A stretch of 64,000 nucleotides of DNA, taken from NCBI GenBank assembly GCA_963669155.1, contig OZ022588.1, positions 11,019,067 to 11,083,066 on the forward strand, written 5' to 3'. This document shows positions 1-13,674 of the stretch, one piece after another. The stretch is from Arbacia lixula. Lineage: Eukaryota > Echinodermata > Echinoidea > Arbacioida > Arbaciidae. Position 1 is the first letter of the stretch. Each line of letters opens with the position of its first letter. Both the position numbers and the translations under genes were made by a program. Under the pieces are notes generated by a model. That model was not told the origin of the DNA and made no database searches. It saw only the letters and a program-made list of their open reading frames with translations.

Positions 1-1
1 T

Positions 2-34
2 GAGCCTCTGCCTGATGCAGCCTTCATGGACCAG
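2..34 (+). CDS. CNTRL: CNTRL exon, 3' end only (partial at window edge)
   Basis: The first bases read EPLPDAAFMDQ and stop at a donor GTGGGC at 35. The phase (0) fits the exon starting at 785. The fragment is too short to recognise alone; it is assigned by phase and position. Confidence 0.5.
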
Positions 35-1278
35 GTGGGCTAGGGTGTCACCTTGTGATGTTTTTTTTTTTTTGCTCCTTCTCCTCCCCCTCCTTTTTCT
101 CCTCTCCCCCTCCTTATTCTCTTCCCCCTCCTTTGTCTCCTCTCTCATTTCCCCCCTCCTCCTCTTCCTCCTCCCTGTCTTCCTCTTCTCTTTCCTCTTC
201 CCTCTTGTTTTCATTTTTATCTTCTCTTCCTCTTTGTCCTCCTCTTTAACTTCTTCTTTTTCATCTTATTCTCACTCTTTTTCTTCTCTTTCTCTTTCCT
301 TTCTTCCTCCTCTACTAATTCTAAAAATCCTCGCAAATGTCAAATTAGCAAAACTTCAATATGTGAACTCACTGTTTCTAAAGTCAAATGTTAGAGTTAG
401 ATTATATCAGTCATATTTTTTACATTCCTCTTTCTGTTTAATGTCCAGTCGTAGTGTGAAAGAAAGTGATTATTTCTTTATCTTCCAGTCCTTGACTCAT
501 AACATTTCTGTTAAAAACTATTTATGTGACCCCCCCCCCCCTAAAATGTGTGAAAGTTCCATATGCATTTTTGCTGTGGGGTGCGGACTCCAAACCAACA
601 TATGCTTGCTATAATCCTTTGAGTACCAGGTAAACTGTTGCTCTATGGGAAGTGTGTGTATTTCTTGTGGAAAAAGTCCCTGGTGGCACTCAAAGAGTTA
701 ATATGATAGTACTCGGTTTATCACTGTGTAATGTTGAATAGTTGAAGTTGAATAAATGAAGGAATGAATGGATGATTGAAACAGGTGGATGGCGGGACAG
801 AGGAGAGTGCGTACATTGGCAGGGCCAGCTATCGGAGAAACGAGTTCTCCTCTGAGCAATACCTGACCCCACGAGGGCAGCAGCTACGGTATCACCTGAC
901 CCCAGGCAGCTCGGAGGTCGACGCCTCTATGAAGAGGCAGCTGAACGAGACTCTGGATACCACCCTGGCAGACAAGGAGAAGCAGATTGCTAGAGGTGAG
1001 TGCAGAGTCTGTATGGGCAGTTTGAGGGAGTGTTGTGGCATTTGTTTGGTACTTTTCAGAGAGATTAGAGATGGAGAGAGAGAGAGAGAGTAAGAGAGAG
1101 AGAGAGAGAGAGAGGGAGAGAAAGAGAGAAAGAGTTATAGAGAGGAAGAGAGATGAAATGGGACAACAATACATATCAACATTGGAGAGAGAGAGAGAGA
1201 GAAAGAGAGAGAAAGAGAGAGAGAGTGAGAGAGAGAGTGAGAGAGAGAGAGAGAGAGAAAGAAAGAGAGAGAGAGAGA

Positions 1279-1320
<42 letters not shown>

Positions 1321-1332
1321 AAGTGAGAGAGG

Positions 1333-1382
<50 letters not shown>

Positions 1383-4300
1383 AAGAGAGAGAGAGTGAGA
1401 GGTGTAGAGAGAGGGATGTCTAACTCATATTATATTTCACGATAAAGAGCAAAAGTGTGGAAGCAAGACTAGCTCTCGTGCATGACACCTGTTCCTGCTT
1501 CCTGTGTCACTTGATCACCATGGCAACCATCTACTGAGTCAAAGGGAATTCACTGGTCAAGAGAGGGTCGTCTCTACATGCATGCGCTAAATCTTGATGG
1601 ATGTATTTGGGATCTTGCTTGTAATAAGTTGTGAAATCATGGGAGTTTGTTAGATGTGGGCAATATTTTTGCTTGTTGAAAACAGTACAGAGCACCACCC
1701 TGTTAATGTAGTTTTGTTGTTCATTGCCGAGACTTAAACAAGACCTTCAATAAACAGGTAATTGTATAATTGTCACTTGAAGTCCAATTGCTGTATGGCC
1801 CTGTGCTGCCTGTCTAGAGCATAATATTGTCCTTCCGTTTGCAAATTTGGCTATTTTAGGTCTGCATAGAAAGGCCATTTGTGTACAAAGGTCACTCTTA
1901 AGTTGTTCTATGTGATGTATTTCCATCGGGTTGGATTTTACCTAACATCGTGTGAGATTTTGTTATGTTCCTGAGCATTACATGTTGTCATGTGAGCCAT
2001 TTATTTGTGGAATTGTTTGTGTGCGTACATGTACTGTATGAGATCATTGTAAGGGGATGGACATGTGACGTGTCAAAGGTCAATGGTCAATGGTCAGTGA
2101 GCTTTGGGATAACTTATCTGATATTGGTCCCAAAATGAAATTTTCTTGCAATAGCTAGGGAATCAATGGTGTAAGTACATCCAAAAGTGGTACAATGATG
2201 GATCACTACATTGAGTTTGATTGAATGAATTTGATTAAAATTCCTCTGCGGTAAAAGGTCAATGAACACTTCCAACATTTACCAAAAATCGTCCAAAATT
2301 GATCTTATTTTCATTGTGACTAAAATTCAGTGACCCAATTTTAACCACATGTGATACAAATATAGATCACTGCATGGAGGTAGTCTTATAATTTAGTTAA
2401 ACTTGCTGGGAGGTCAAAGGTCGATGAACATTGTCCAAATGGCTGAAGCTGAACAAAAAAAAGGTGAAGATGTGAATATATTTAACAGATTTTCATGAAA
2501 GATTAATGAAGTGAATCAATTTTAAGGTCAAATATATAAAAAATCTTGTGATATGAACCAAAAAGTGTAGAATTTGCAAGCCAGACTTTAAGTGTCAATA
2601 AAACCTATGCTTGGGAACAGCATAGCAAGGGACAGCTGGTATGTATTAGAAATGAAAGATAAGATCTGTACATGTGTGTACTTGAATATTGAGGTGTTTA
2701 ATATGTTCTCATTGATGTATGTAGCTCAAGAAAGACTTGATAGTCTGCGCAAACAACTAACAGACACGGATGAGCAATTACGCCAGGTCAGTGAGAAGCT
2801 CAGACAAGCAGACAGGCACAGCGAAGCAAAACCGGTGAGCTTTATTTGTTTTTGACTGCCTCTTTCCTTCTTCTTATTCTTATCTTCTCTGTCTGCCCAA
2901 TCCCCTTTTCCTATCCCAGACACAGACACAGACTCACTTACATGTACATACATACACATACAAGAAGAATAGATTGTTCATTCATTCATTCTTGATAAAG
3001 GTCTATGACCGAAAAATTTGAATAATTTTTCTTCTCCGGTGTTTCGTTCAATTTGTTTGTCTTTACATACATATATACATACATACACTGTACATACAAA
3101 CTCACACACACATACATACATAAAAACTCACACATACTTACATAAAACTCACACACACATATACATACAAACACACTGACACATACTTACAAACCCACAC
3201 ATACATACACACTCACGCACACATATACATACAAACTCACACACACACATACATAGAGACTCACACACAGACATACAAACTCACAAACATACACACAAAC
3301 ATACACACAAACACACACTCCATCTTCCCTCTTACCTATTCGGCTCTCTAATATTTCTCTTCCTTCTCCCTTTCTCCTTTGCTCTCCTTCTCTTGTGTGT
3401 TTTTGTTTGCTCTTCTCACCACCTCCTGCATGCCTTTATCTCTCTCTCTCCCATTCCTTTCCTGGTCTTCCTCTTCTCTCTTCAAATGTACTTCTTACCT
3501 TCATTTTTTACCGGTGCTGCTAAAAGCCGCCAAGAGGCAGCCAAGAGCGACAATATTTAAGAGCAGCAAAAGAGTACATCAAATCAGCAAAGAAGTTGCC
3601 AAGAGCTGCTGAACACACCAGGAGACACCAAAGACACGCAGTAGACCTCTGTGAGAGTGTTAAAATGGTTGCTCAGTGAATTGAATCAGTGTTTGAGAAG
3701 AATTTCACGTACAACCGCAAAATCTCTTGGCGACATTTGCGCGGTGATACCTAACAATAGCTGTAACGATCATAAACTGTTAGCTGCTCTTGGCTGCTCC
3801 TGGTGGCTTTTACATGTAATAGGACCCCCTTTACTTATCTTATTGTGTCTCTGTAGTATTTATGATTTTGGGTTTTTTTAATGATTTTTCATTGCAGGAT
3901 GCATTCTTACAACCCATTTCATTGTCTCTTTCTCTGTCTTCAGCCTCTTGAAGAAGGGGAGCGTCAGCAACTGGAGGGTCAGTTGGCTGAACGACTGCGG
4001 GCCGTGACAGGACTGAAGGATCGCTTAGCTCAGCTAGAGGACGGCATGGCAGCTACATTGGATGTCATAGAGGCTAAGGATAAAGAAATGGCTGAACTTA
4101 GACGAGAACTTTCGCTGTTACAAGATGGGGACCCAAGACATGTAAGTTCAGTGTGATTTGATTATTGGACGCTGGGCTATTGGGAGGCATGATGGGTACA
4201 CTGGGTGTGATGGAGGTAAAGGGCAAAGTAATGGTTGAACTAAGACAAGAACTTGCCCTGTTACAAGATGGGGGCCTTAGACATGCAACTTTATCTTCAC

Positions 4301-7300
4301 TATAGCTTTGTCATCTTGACTAAAGTGAAATGTACATCTTCTCTCTCTCTCTCCCTCCCACTAACTCCTTTCCCCTTTCCCCTCTCTTCTCCCCTTTCCC
4401 TTCTCTTCTCCCCTCTCCCTCCCCCTCTCCCTCCCCCTCCCCCTCTCCCTATCCCTCTCCCTCTCCCTCTCCCTCTCCCTCTCCCTCTCCCTCTCCCTCT
4501 TTCTCTCCCTCTCCCTCTCCCTTTCCCTCTCCCTCTCCCTTTCCCTCTCCCTGTCCTTTTCCCTCTTCCTCTCCCTGTCTTTCTCCCTCTCCCTCTTCAT
4601 CGCCCCACCCCTCTCCCTCCCTCTCCCTCTTTCTCTCCCTCCATCTCCCTCTTCCTCTCCCTTTCCCTTTCCCTCTCTCTTTCCTTTTCCCTCTTCCTCT
4701 CCCTGTCTTTCTCCCTCCTTCTATTCATCCCTCTCCCCCTCTCCTTCTCCCCCTCCCTCCCCCTCTCCCTCTCCCCCTCTCCGTCCCCCTCTCTCTTCTC
4801 CCTCCCCCTTCCTCCCCCTACCCCTCTCCCTCCCCCTCTCCCTGTCCCTCTCCCTGTCCCTCACCCCCTCTCTGTCCCCCTCTCTCTTCCCCCCTCCCCC
4901 TCCTCCTCCCTCCCCCTACCTCTCTCCCTCCCCCTCCCCCTGCTAGGCTGAGCTCCAGGCCCAGCTAGCAGACAGGGAACTGCAGGCAGCTCAGGCCTCC
5001 AGGAGCTATGCAAATCTACAGCACGACCTGGACAACACGCTCGGAAGGCTGACCGCAGAAATGGACAGAGTCAAGGGTCTGGAACAACAACTAGCAGAGG
5101 GTGAGTGCATATCTCAGTCCTGCTCAGTTAGTGTTGCTTCTAGGCTGTTGGATATTTCTAATCTGAACTGAAAAATAGAGTCTATACCTGTGAGACTTGT
5201 TACTCGATCCTTCTCCTCTCTCCTCAGTCTGTCCCACAGCTGGAAATGAAATTTAGAATGATTACTCTACTGCTGACAGGTCCCTTCATTTTTTATTGGT
5301 TGTTTTGATTCATTTATTTAAACACAATTAAAAACCTAAATCAGTATTAGAAGACTGTTATTCATTGGGGCATTGCGGTAAAAATATGATGTACATAATT
5401 TTAAAAAGAATGCATGATATGATGCAATATATTGATTAGTTTTGCTTAAACGTACCAAACAGCCTGGAAGCCAGGATACTGCTCAGTGGCCAACATTGTT
5501 TTCTGATATTTTCGGCACTTTGTATCACTACAAATATATGCTGGGGGTTAGTCTGCTCTACTTTGACATCAGGAAGCGGTAATTTGCATGTCAGATGGTA
5601 CCTAGCATTCCCTATGTACAGGACAAATCTGGAAAAGAAAAAGTCATCTTGATGAGTGATAGTCAATGTATGATATTACATGAATGGGAAGAAAGCTTCA
5701 ATATAATATTGATAGAACAATATTGATATAACAATTACAATTTCTTACAATAATTCTCTGTATGACTGTGCCAATGTCACATTAATGCACTAGTAATATA
5801 CACAATTATAATAGAGAAGCATTTTGTTTGGCACTGAAGGAGTTAACTCTGTACACTCCACTGTCACTAGTAATACACACAAATCCTATAGAGCAGCATT
5901 CTGTTTGGCATAGACAGTGTTAACAGTGTATTCTGTGTTGCCTTGACTCCCCCTCTAGGCCAGGCAGATCTCAACGAGGAGCTGCGGAAGGAACTGCAAG
6001 GCATCGTGGGAGGCCTGACCTCCTACCTGGCCCAGGTCAAAGGTCAAGTTGCGGACCAGCAGCGTGAGAATGCCCGTCTGCAGCAGGAGAGGGAGGAGCT
6101 CCTTCAGAGGCTGGCTCAGGCCGAAGACAGTGGGAAGGAGCAGGGCAAGAAAGCCCTCGATGCTCTGCAGAAGGTAGGATATGTTCCTTGGAAGATTCTT
6201 GCTTGGTGAGAAGATACAATGGCCCGTATTCTGAATGGAGGTTTAATGCAAACAGTGTACTAAACCTGGGCACCGTTGCATAACACTCACCATTAATGGT
6301 AACTCTGCTATCAATGGTAACTACCATGGTAACATCGATAGACAGCCAATCAAATTCAAGGTTTCCATAGAAGTTGCCATTGATAGCAAACTTACCATCA
6401 AATGCAACAGGGCCCAGGACTAAATTTATATGCCAAATCATCCCCAAATCATTGATTTTCATCACGGAATCGAAACAGTTGTCGATTTCAATTATTCGCT
6501 GTAATATTTATATGGACAATATACCATAGTGATACCGTAGAAAAAATCAATTATAATAAATCATTAATGTTTCATTTTGTGTGATTTGGTGTCCCATGAA
6601 GTTAGTCCAGGTTTCGTACACTGTGTGCGTTAAACCCTCTGTTCAGAATATGAGCCAATGAGTTCCATAATAGAGTAGCAACACACAACAGTGCATGTTA
6701 ACACATAGATGGTCATCCCATTAAACATAGTACTGTAGATTAAATCAACTACTCTACACTGTAGGATGATTATTTCATTCTCCCTTCAGTTGTTTGTGTA
6801 AGCCCAGTGAGCATATAGCAGAAGGTTGTGAATCTGTTCTTCTCCTTCTTATACAGAGATTGCGGGATGCTGAAGATCTGGTGAGAGCGTTTGAGGAGGA
6901 GAACGAGGCTCTGAGGGTGTCGCAGAGAGAGCTGAGTCGGACCGGTCCTGAGAAGGATGCGAGTCTGCGAGCGGCCCTGGATGATGCTAATAGACTCAAG
7001 CAAGCTCTAAGGAGACAGCAGAAACAAGCCGAGGTATGGATAGCTTCTGGGTCATCTTCTTTTTCCTCTTGATCTTCTTTTCTTTTTTCCTCGATTTTTT
7101 CTTTCCTCCTACTTTTTCATTTTTCCCTTATTCTCGATCTTTTCCTCCATCTTCCTTTACACATTCTTCCCTTTCTTCTCCTTTTCCCTCACTAATTCCG
7201 GTTCAGTCCTATATCCTCTTTTTCCTTTCCCATCTTTATCTATATTATCATGACCTGTCATGGATATGAACGGTGCTCGGATAGACTTCCTTTGATCTAT

Positions 7301-8015
7301 CATGGTCACCGCCTCATAAAAATTCAAGACATTCAGGTGTTTGAAACAATATGCTGTATATTTAATTAGACAATACTTCTTCTGAATAACAAAATGACAT
7401 CTGGTTTGAGAAGTTTATAAATCGTTCAGCCTTTGCTGTGAGTTCATAGCTGATCTTAATACACAAATTGTGAATTAGTTTGGGGAAAGCTCAGGAAAAT
7501 TGTGATAAAATTGTTGAAAGAATTTGGTTTGTAACTTTTACTGATACCTCCGGACACGAAACCGAGGTGAATTATGTGAAGTGTAAAACACTCAAACAAT
7601 TTACAAGATGTTTGTAAGGTAATATGATGGACCAATGTGCGATTTGGAGGCATTTCTCTGACATTTTTTCTGCAATATGTTCCATTTTATCACAAAAACG
7701 AAACAACAATATGATTTGAAATTTCAATGACGAACATACAAAAATGGAGACAATTGTTGATGAAAAATAGTCCTATGCCTTTGTGTCTCCACTCTCCAGG
7801 AGGAGAAAGAGCGGCTCCAGCAGGAGCTGGAGGCCAGGAGGCAGGAGCTAGAGCGAGCCGGAGACCAGGCCAGGGAGCAGGCCAGGGGGAGCCAGGGTCA
7901 GGCCTTGGCTAGACAGCTGGCTGAAGCACAGGTTCGCAGGAGGAGGATCATAACTGTGTTGGGGATAGTATTGATGTTGCTTGATGATGATGTGGTTAAT
8001 GACAAAGATAAAGGA

Positions 8016-8048
<33 letters not shown>

Positions 8049-8217
8049 CTGGATGATGATGATGGTGATGATGATGGTGATGATGATGATCTGGATGATG
8101 ATGGTGGTGATGATGATGATCTGGATGATGATGATGTTGATGATGATGATGATGGTGATGATGGTGATGATGGTGATGATGATGATGATGATCTGGATGA
8201 TGATGATGGTGATGGTG

Positions 8218-8249
<32 letters not shown>

Positions 8250-11200
8250 GAAGTGGATGATGGTGATGATGGTGATGATGATGATGAACTGGATGATGGT
8301 GATGATGATGATGAACTGGATGATGGAGATGATAATGGTGATGATGATGATGATGATGATGGTGATGGTGATGGGGATGATGATGGGCATGATGATGGGG
8401 ATGATGATGGTGATGGCTATGGCGGCAAGGATGATGGTAGTGATGATGAGGAAGATAATGACCATGTTAACTAAGCTCTGGATTTGACTGAGATTTTCAA
8501 AACGATATCGTTCGGGTATATTGCTGATCCATTCTGAGTTTTATGACTTATATAAAAGGACTACCCTGTCTTTGAGTAGATTATCATTCATTGTGATGAA
8601 TTTGTCCTGCAGGCAGCCAACGCAGCCCTGAAGGACCACCTCCGTCAGCAGCAAGCCGACTACGATGACCTCTTAAACTCCTCCCTGCACCCCGACGATG
8701 TTGCCCGCCGCATCGACACCACAGGTGCCCTGCTGGCTGCGGGCCCGGGGGCGGGCGAGGGGGCCGAGGTGGGCCCCCAGGGGGAGGGGGACGTGGTAGG
8801 GGAGTCTCTGGTGGGGCTGCGGGGCCAGGCCATGGGACGCATCGCACAGGCACAGCAGGAGGCTGACAGGGCCAAGAGATACCAGCAGAAGGTAGGCTCT
8901 GCTCCAGGAAAACACTTTCAAACACTCAGGGTCACTTACCCCCCCACAATGCACTAAAGAGCCCCTTTAAAACTAAAAAAATAACAACTTAATAATCCTC
9001 AAGATTCATGAAGCTGTTCAGATCAGAATTTTGGTATGTTTCAAAGTTGAACTTCTACCATGATACTGACTGCTGTTGTTAATTATGACTGAAAGAAAGC
9101 ATTCATACTGACTATGCCCATCGTGTACACTTATCTTACAGTAATCATTTATCATTTATTGTTTCTTGTTATATATACAGTACAGTATCATGTATTTTTG
9201 TCATCAATATTTTGTTTTTACTCAGGCGGAGGGAGAAGCCAAGTCCCTAAGGCATCAGCTGGAGCAGATGCAGGCTCGACTGAGGGACGTGGCTGCGAGG
9301 GAGCCACACCCAAACACGGTAAAAACAATTGTTATAGGACAGGCCGAGGAAGTCTGCAATCTCACTGGTTGAGAGCTGTGTGTTGAGTTTTACTGGCTAG
9401 ATTATCACGTTCACAGATGATAGCCACTGTACATAGGCTATCGTGCACCTAGGTCCTCTCCAAGATGGCTGCGGTCTTTAGTGCCCCCTGAAGATGATGA
9501 ATATGATGAAGATGAAGATGATGAAGATGATAAATATGATGAAGATGATGAAGATGATGAATATGATGAAGATGATGAAGATGAAGATGATAAAGATGAT
9601 GATGTTGATGATAATGGTGATGATGATGAGGAGGATCACAGGGAATCACCAGTGGCAGGAACTCAAGAGTTTTTCTTGACCATTGATGTTTCAGTCTCGT
9701 GACGATGACCGACGGGAGGAGGAAGCTGAGATGGAGAGGATGAGGGACGAGGTGCGGAAGCTGAGAAGTCAGCTGCAGCAGAGCAGGAGTCAACCGGTAC
9801 GTCCCTCCTCTAGGCGTTGGTCCTGATTCGTTGACTGTGGTCATGTGTCCTATCAGGTCCTACTGAAAGCTGCTTATAACAACTAAGAGGCAGGCATGAG
9901 CGACAATATTGAAGAGCAGCTAAGAGTATCAAAAACTAGCAAAGAAGCTGCCAAGAGCTGCAAAGACACCAGGAGACACTGTGATATCTCTTGGTCACCG
10001 CTCACCTCCACGCGGCGATACCTAATGATAGCTATAACGATCACAGACTCTTGGCTGTCTCTTGGCTGCTCTCTGCTGCTTTTAGTGAGACCCGTCCCCA
10101 TTAACTGTTTTTGTTTGCCCTGGGATGTCAAATTGAACATGTTTAGCGATATTAGAGTAACGATTCTCAAAATTCAATTTTAAAAGTAAGGAATCAGAAA
10201 GTTAATGATGATAAGACAAAGCCACTCTGCACTCATCAAGCATCCAGAACTCGTATAACCGATTGTTCACAGTTAGATTTTAAGGCATAGTGAACTGTGA
10301 TATCTCTTGGTCACCGCTCACCTCTACGCGGCGATACCTAATGATAGCTATAACGATCACAGACTCTTGGCTGTCTCTTGGCTGCTCTCTGCTGCTTTTA
10401 GTGAGACCCGTCCCCATTAACTGTTTTTGTTTGCCCTGGGATGTCAAATTGAACATGTTTAGCGATATTAGAGTAACGATTCTCAAAATTCAATTTTAAA
10501 AGTAAGGAATCAGAAAGTTAATGATGATAAGACAAAGCCACTCTGCACTCATCAAGCATCCAGAACTCGTATAACCGATTGTTCACAGTTAGATTTTAAG
10601 GCATAGTGAACCCTAGTTCACAGGAGGGGTGTCAAAGAGGTGTAGCTTAATTGTGCTTTGTAAGGAAGTTGCAGTTTATTCAAAGCCTGTCATCTATTTT
10701 CTGACCACAGATTATGCGAGTGAAGATGAGTCAGCTCGCAGTAAAGAGCAGGTTAAAGACAGTCACACCAGACTGTTCACAGCTTTTCTTTCGGGTGTTT
10801 AAACATTCCCCTTCTCGATTTTCAAATGAAATATCAGCCCCCGCCAAGGCCCCCTCCACAGCAGCCAAAACCAAGTGTGACCCAGGTCGATGCTAGGAGT
10901 GCAGCCCCCGGGGCTGACCCAAGGGCTCAGGAGCAATTGCACAGGTTGCAAGGAGATGTTGCCAACTTGAGGAGCCAGCTCCAGCACAGGGATCGGATGG
11001 CAGCTCAGCAGGTAACGATTGAAGAATCGGTTTATCGCAGTGCTCAGAATCATTGATTTCAAAGTGATGCTTAAGTGATGGGCTCTCTCCGAGTACTGGC
11101 TTCTAATGAGTCAGTAGAGGCGTACACCTAGCAGAAGTAAGGATAGCGTGCTCCATCCTGTAAATGGATGACAAACAAGTCAAACAAAAATCTTAGAACC

Positions 11201-11998
11201 AGAAGTATTTGCACCTGCAATCTACTGCTTACCGGGTAGCGACTCAACCGTGGGAGTTAAAAATGAAGAGGGAGTTTAACTACAAATTTCTCAAAATTTA
11301 AAAAACAAAAAACACTTAACCAATTTCTACAGATAATATCACTCGTCTTTTCTTGACTTTATTGCTGTAAAACTGACATGTTATATTTGACTTGATGTCG
11401 CCCTCTTGTGTCCCGCAGCTGGCAGATGCTGAGAAGGAGATCATGGACCTGCAGGCAGCGCTTCGTGAGCGGGATCGTGAGGCCCGGGACCAGGGGGAGG
11501 CCCAGCAGAAAGCGCTGGACCGTGCTGCGCGAGACGCAGAGAGAAAACGGGCAGCAGAGCTAGCACAGGTGGGTGTGGGAAAATGACCATTTTGGTTAAG
11601 CAAATTTTATTCATGCTGTTCAAACAATATGGTACTAAAAGTAACCTCAAAGCTTGCCCGAGGTTTGTCCGAGTAGCAACAACTGATAGATTCAGAGTGC
11701 ATTCCCCCCATCGAAGCTGAATTACAATATACAGGTGATGTAATAAGGGAAGGTTCGTGGTAGGGTCCATGGTTACACTCACTCTCTCTCTCTCTCCTTT
11801 TTATTCCTTTTCCGGTCTTACATTGTCTTTCATCTCTCTTTTTGCTCTCTCTCTCTCTTCCTCGTACCATTTATACCATCTTTGATATGCTGTTTTGCAT
11901 TTTCCACCCTGTTTTCATTCATTCCTCCCAGGCTGAGGTTTAGGTTAATCTCTCTATCTTTATCTTTCTCTCTCTTTCTCTCTCTCTCTCTCTATCTA

Positions 11999-12029
<31 letters not shown>

Positions 12030-13533
12030 CTTTCTCTCTCTCTCTTTCTCTCTCTCCCTCTTTCTCTCTCTTTCCCTCTCTCCCCTACTCCCTCACCACT
12101 ATAGTACCAACTGACCCTGTTTGCATTAATCCTCTACAGGCTGAGATGCAGGCTAGGCTTCAGGGAGACCAGCTAGCCCAGCGAGCCATGGAGGAGCTGG
12201 CCCAGGCTCAGAGGGAGGTCCACAACCTGGAGGGGCTCCTGGCCAACAGGGAGAAGGAGCTGGAGAAGACACTTCGCCTGGAGGAGAACGCCTCGCAGGC
12301 TCTCGGTACCTATTAACCCTGATCTTCCTCTCCTACACTCTCTCTTTTGCCCGCTCTCTCTTACTTTGTCCTTCTCCCACTCTCTTGCCCTTTCTTACTC
12401 TCTCTCTTTTTTTCTCTCTCCCTTTATTACTCTTTCTCTTCCCCTCTCCCTTTCTTGCTCTATTTCTTCCCCTCTCACTCCCCCTCTGTCTCCCCCCTCT
12501 CTCTCTATCTTTTCCTCTCTCTCTCCCCCTCTGTCTCCCCCTTTTTCTAGCTATCTAGCTATCTACCCATCTATCCCTCTCTTCCTCTCTCTTACTTTCT
12601 CTTTTTCCCTCTCTCTTGCCCTGTCTTACTCTCTCTCTCCTTTTTTTCTCTTTCCCTTGTTTACTCTCTCTCGCTCTTTTCCTCTATTTCTTCCCCTCCT
12701 GGACTCTTTCTCTTTCCGCTTCTCTCTCTCTCCTTTTATTGCACTTGCTCTTTCCCTCTCTCCCTTTTTATCTATTTATTTATCTATCTATCTATCTATC
12801 CCTCATTCTTCCCCTCTCTTTCCCTCTGTGATCCTGTGATTGGAATCAATGATTTTGTGACGGCATCAGATGATTTATTTGGCACCATATAGAGATAGTC
12901 TATGTTTAGTACATGGTCTAAGTTAAACCACTTTTGTGAATGGGTCTTTGTGTTTTCTTCGTGTATCTGCAGTTGACCAGCATGAGGAGATAGGGGCCCT
13001 GCATGATGTCTTGGAGGCACAGAAGGATGAGATTCTGCGTCTCCAGGCTCTATTAGATAGCCTCACTGGAGCCCAGCAGACTGCCAGTAAGTCAACTCAA
13101 TTTTCCAGTATGACAACTCTTTTGAACTCTCTTTCTACTTTTGAGTCCGGTTTAAACACTAAAAACTGCAGCTATAAACAGTCTTGTGTAAGTGTTCTAA
13201 AAATTAATAGACAAAAAATTATGTTTCCAGTTTTTCACTCTTTCTTTTCCTTTGTTCACCCTATAAGTAGGTCAAATATCCTTGGAGAATACAACCACAT
13301 AATGTTACTGAAAGTTTTACTATTAATGTAAAATGAAGAAAAGAAAGACAATTGATTGCAATTGAAATATACTTTGATGTCTTTCCCCTTTTCTCTTCCT
13401 TCTCCGCATTATCTCTCCCTTTATCTCTCCTTTGATTTTTCTTCACCCTATGTCTTCCCTTTCTCCCTCCCCTCTCTCTCTCTATCCCTCTCTCTCTCAT
13501 TCTCTCTGTCTGTCTGTCTGTCTCTCTCTCCCT

Positions 13534-13583
<50 letters not shown>

Positions 13584-13588
13584 CTCTT

Positions 13589-13628
<40 letters not shown>

Positions 13629-13634
13629 TCTCTT

Positions 13635-13674
<40 letters not shown>

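Noticed and set aside
4253-4968. P/S/L-rich proteins over the CCCTCT array
   Set aside because: Intron repeat; only the last bases overlap the 4947-5100 exon, in one case in the wrong frame.
7848-8487. D-rich, M-rich and I-rich proteins
   Set aside because: All are translations of the same (GAT)n microsatellite in different frames.
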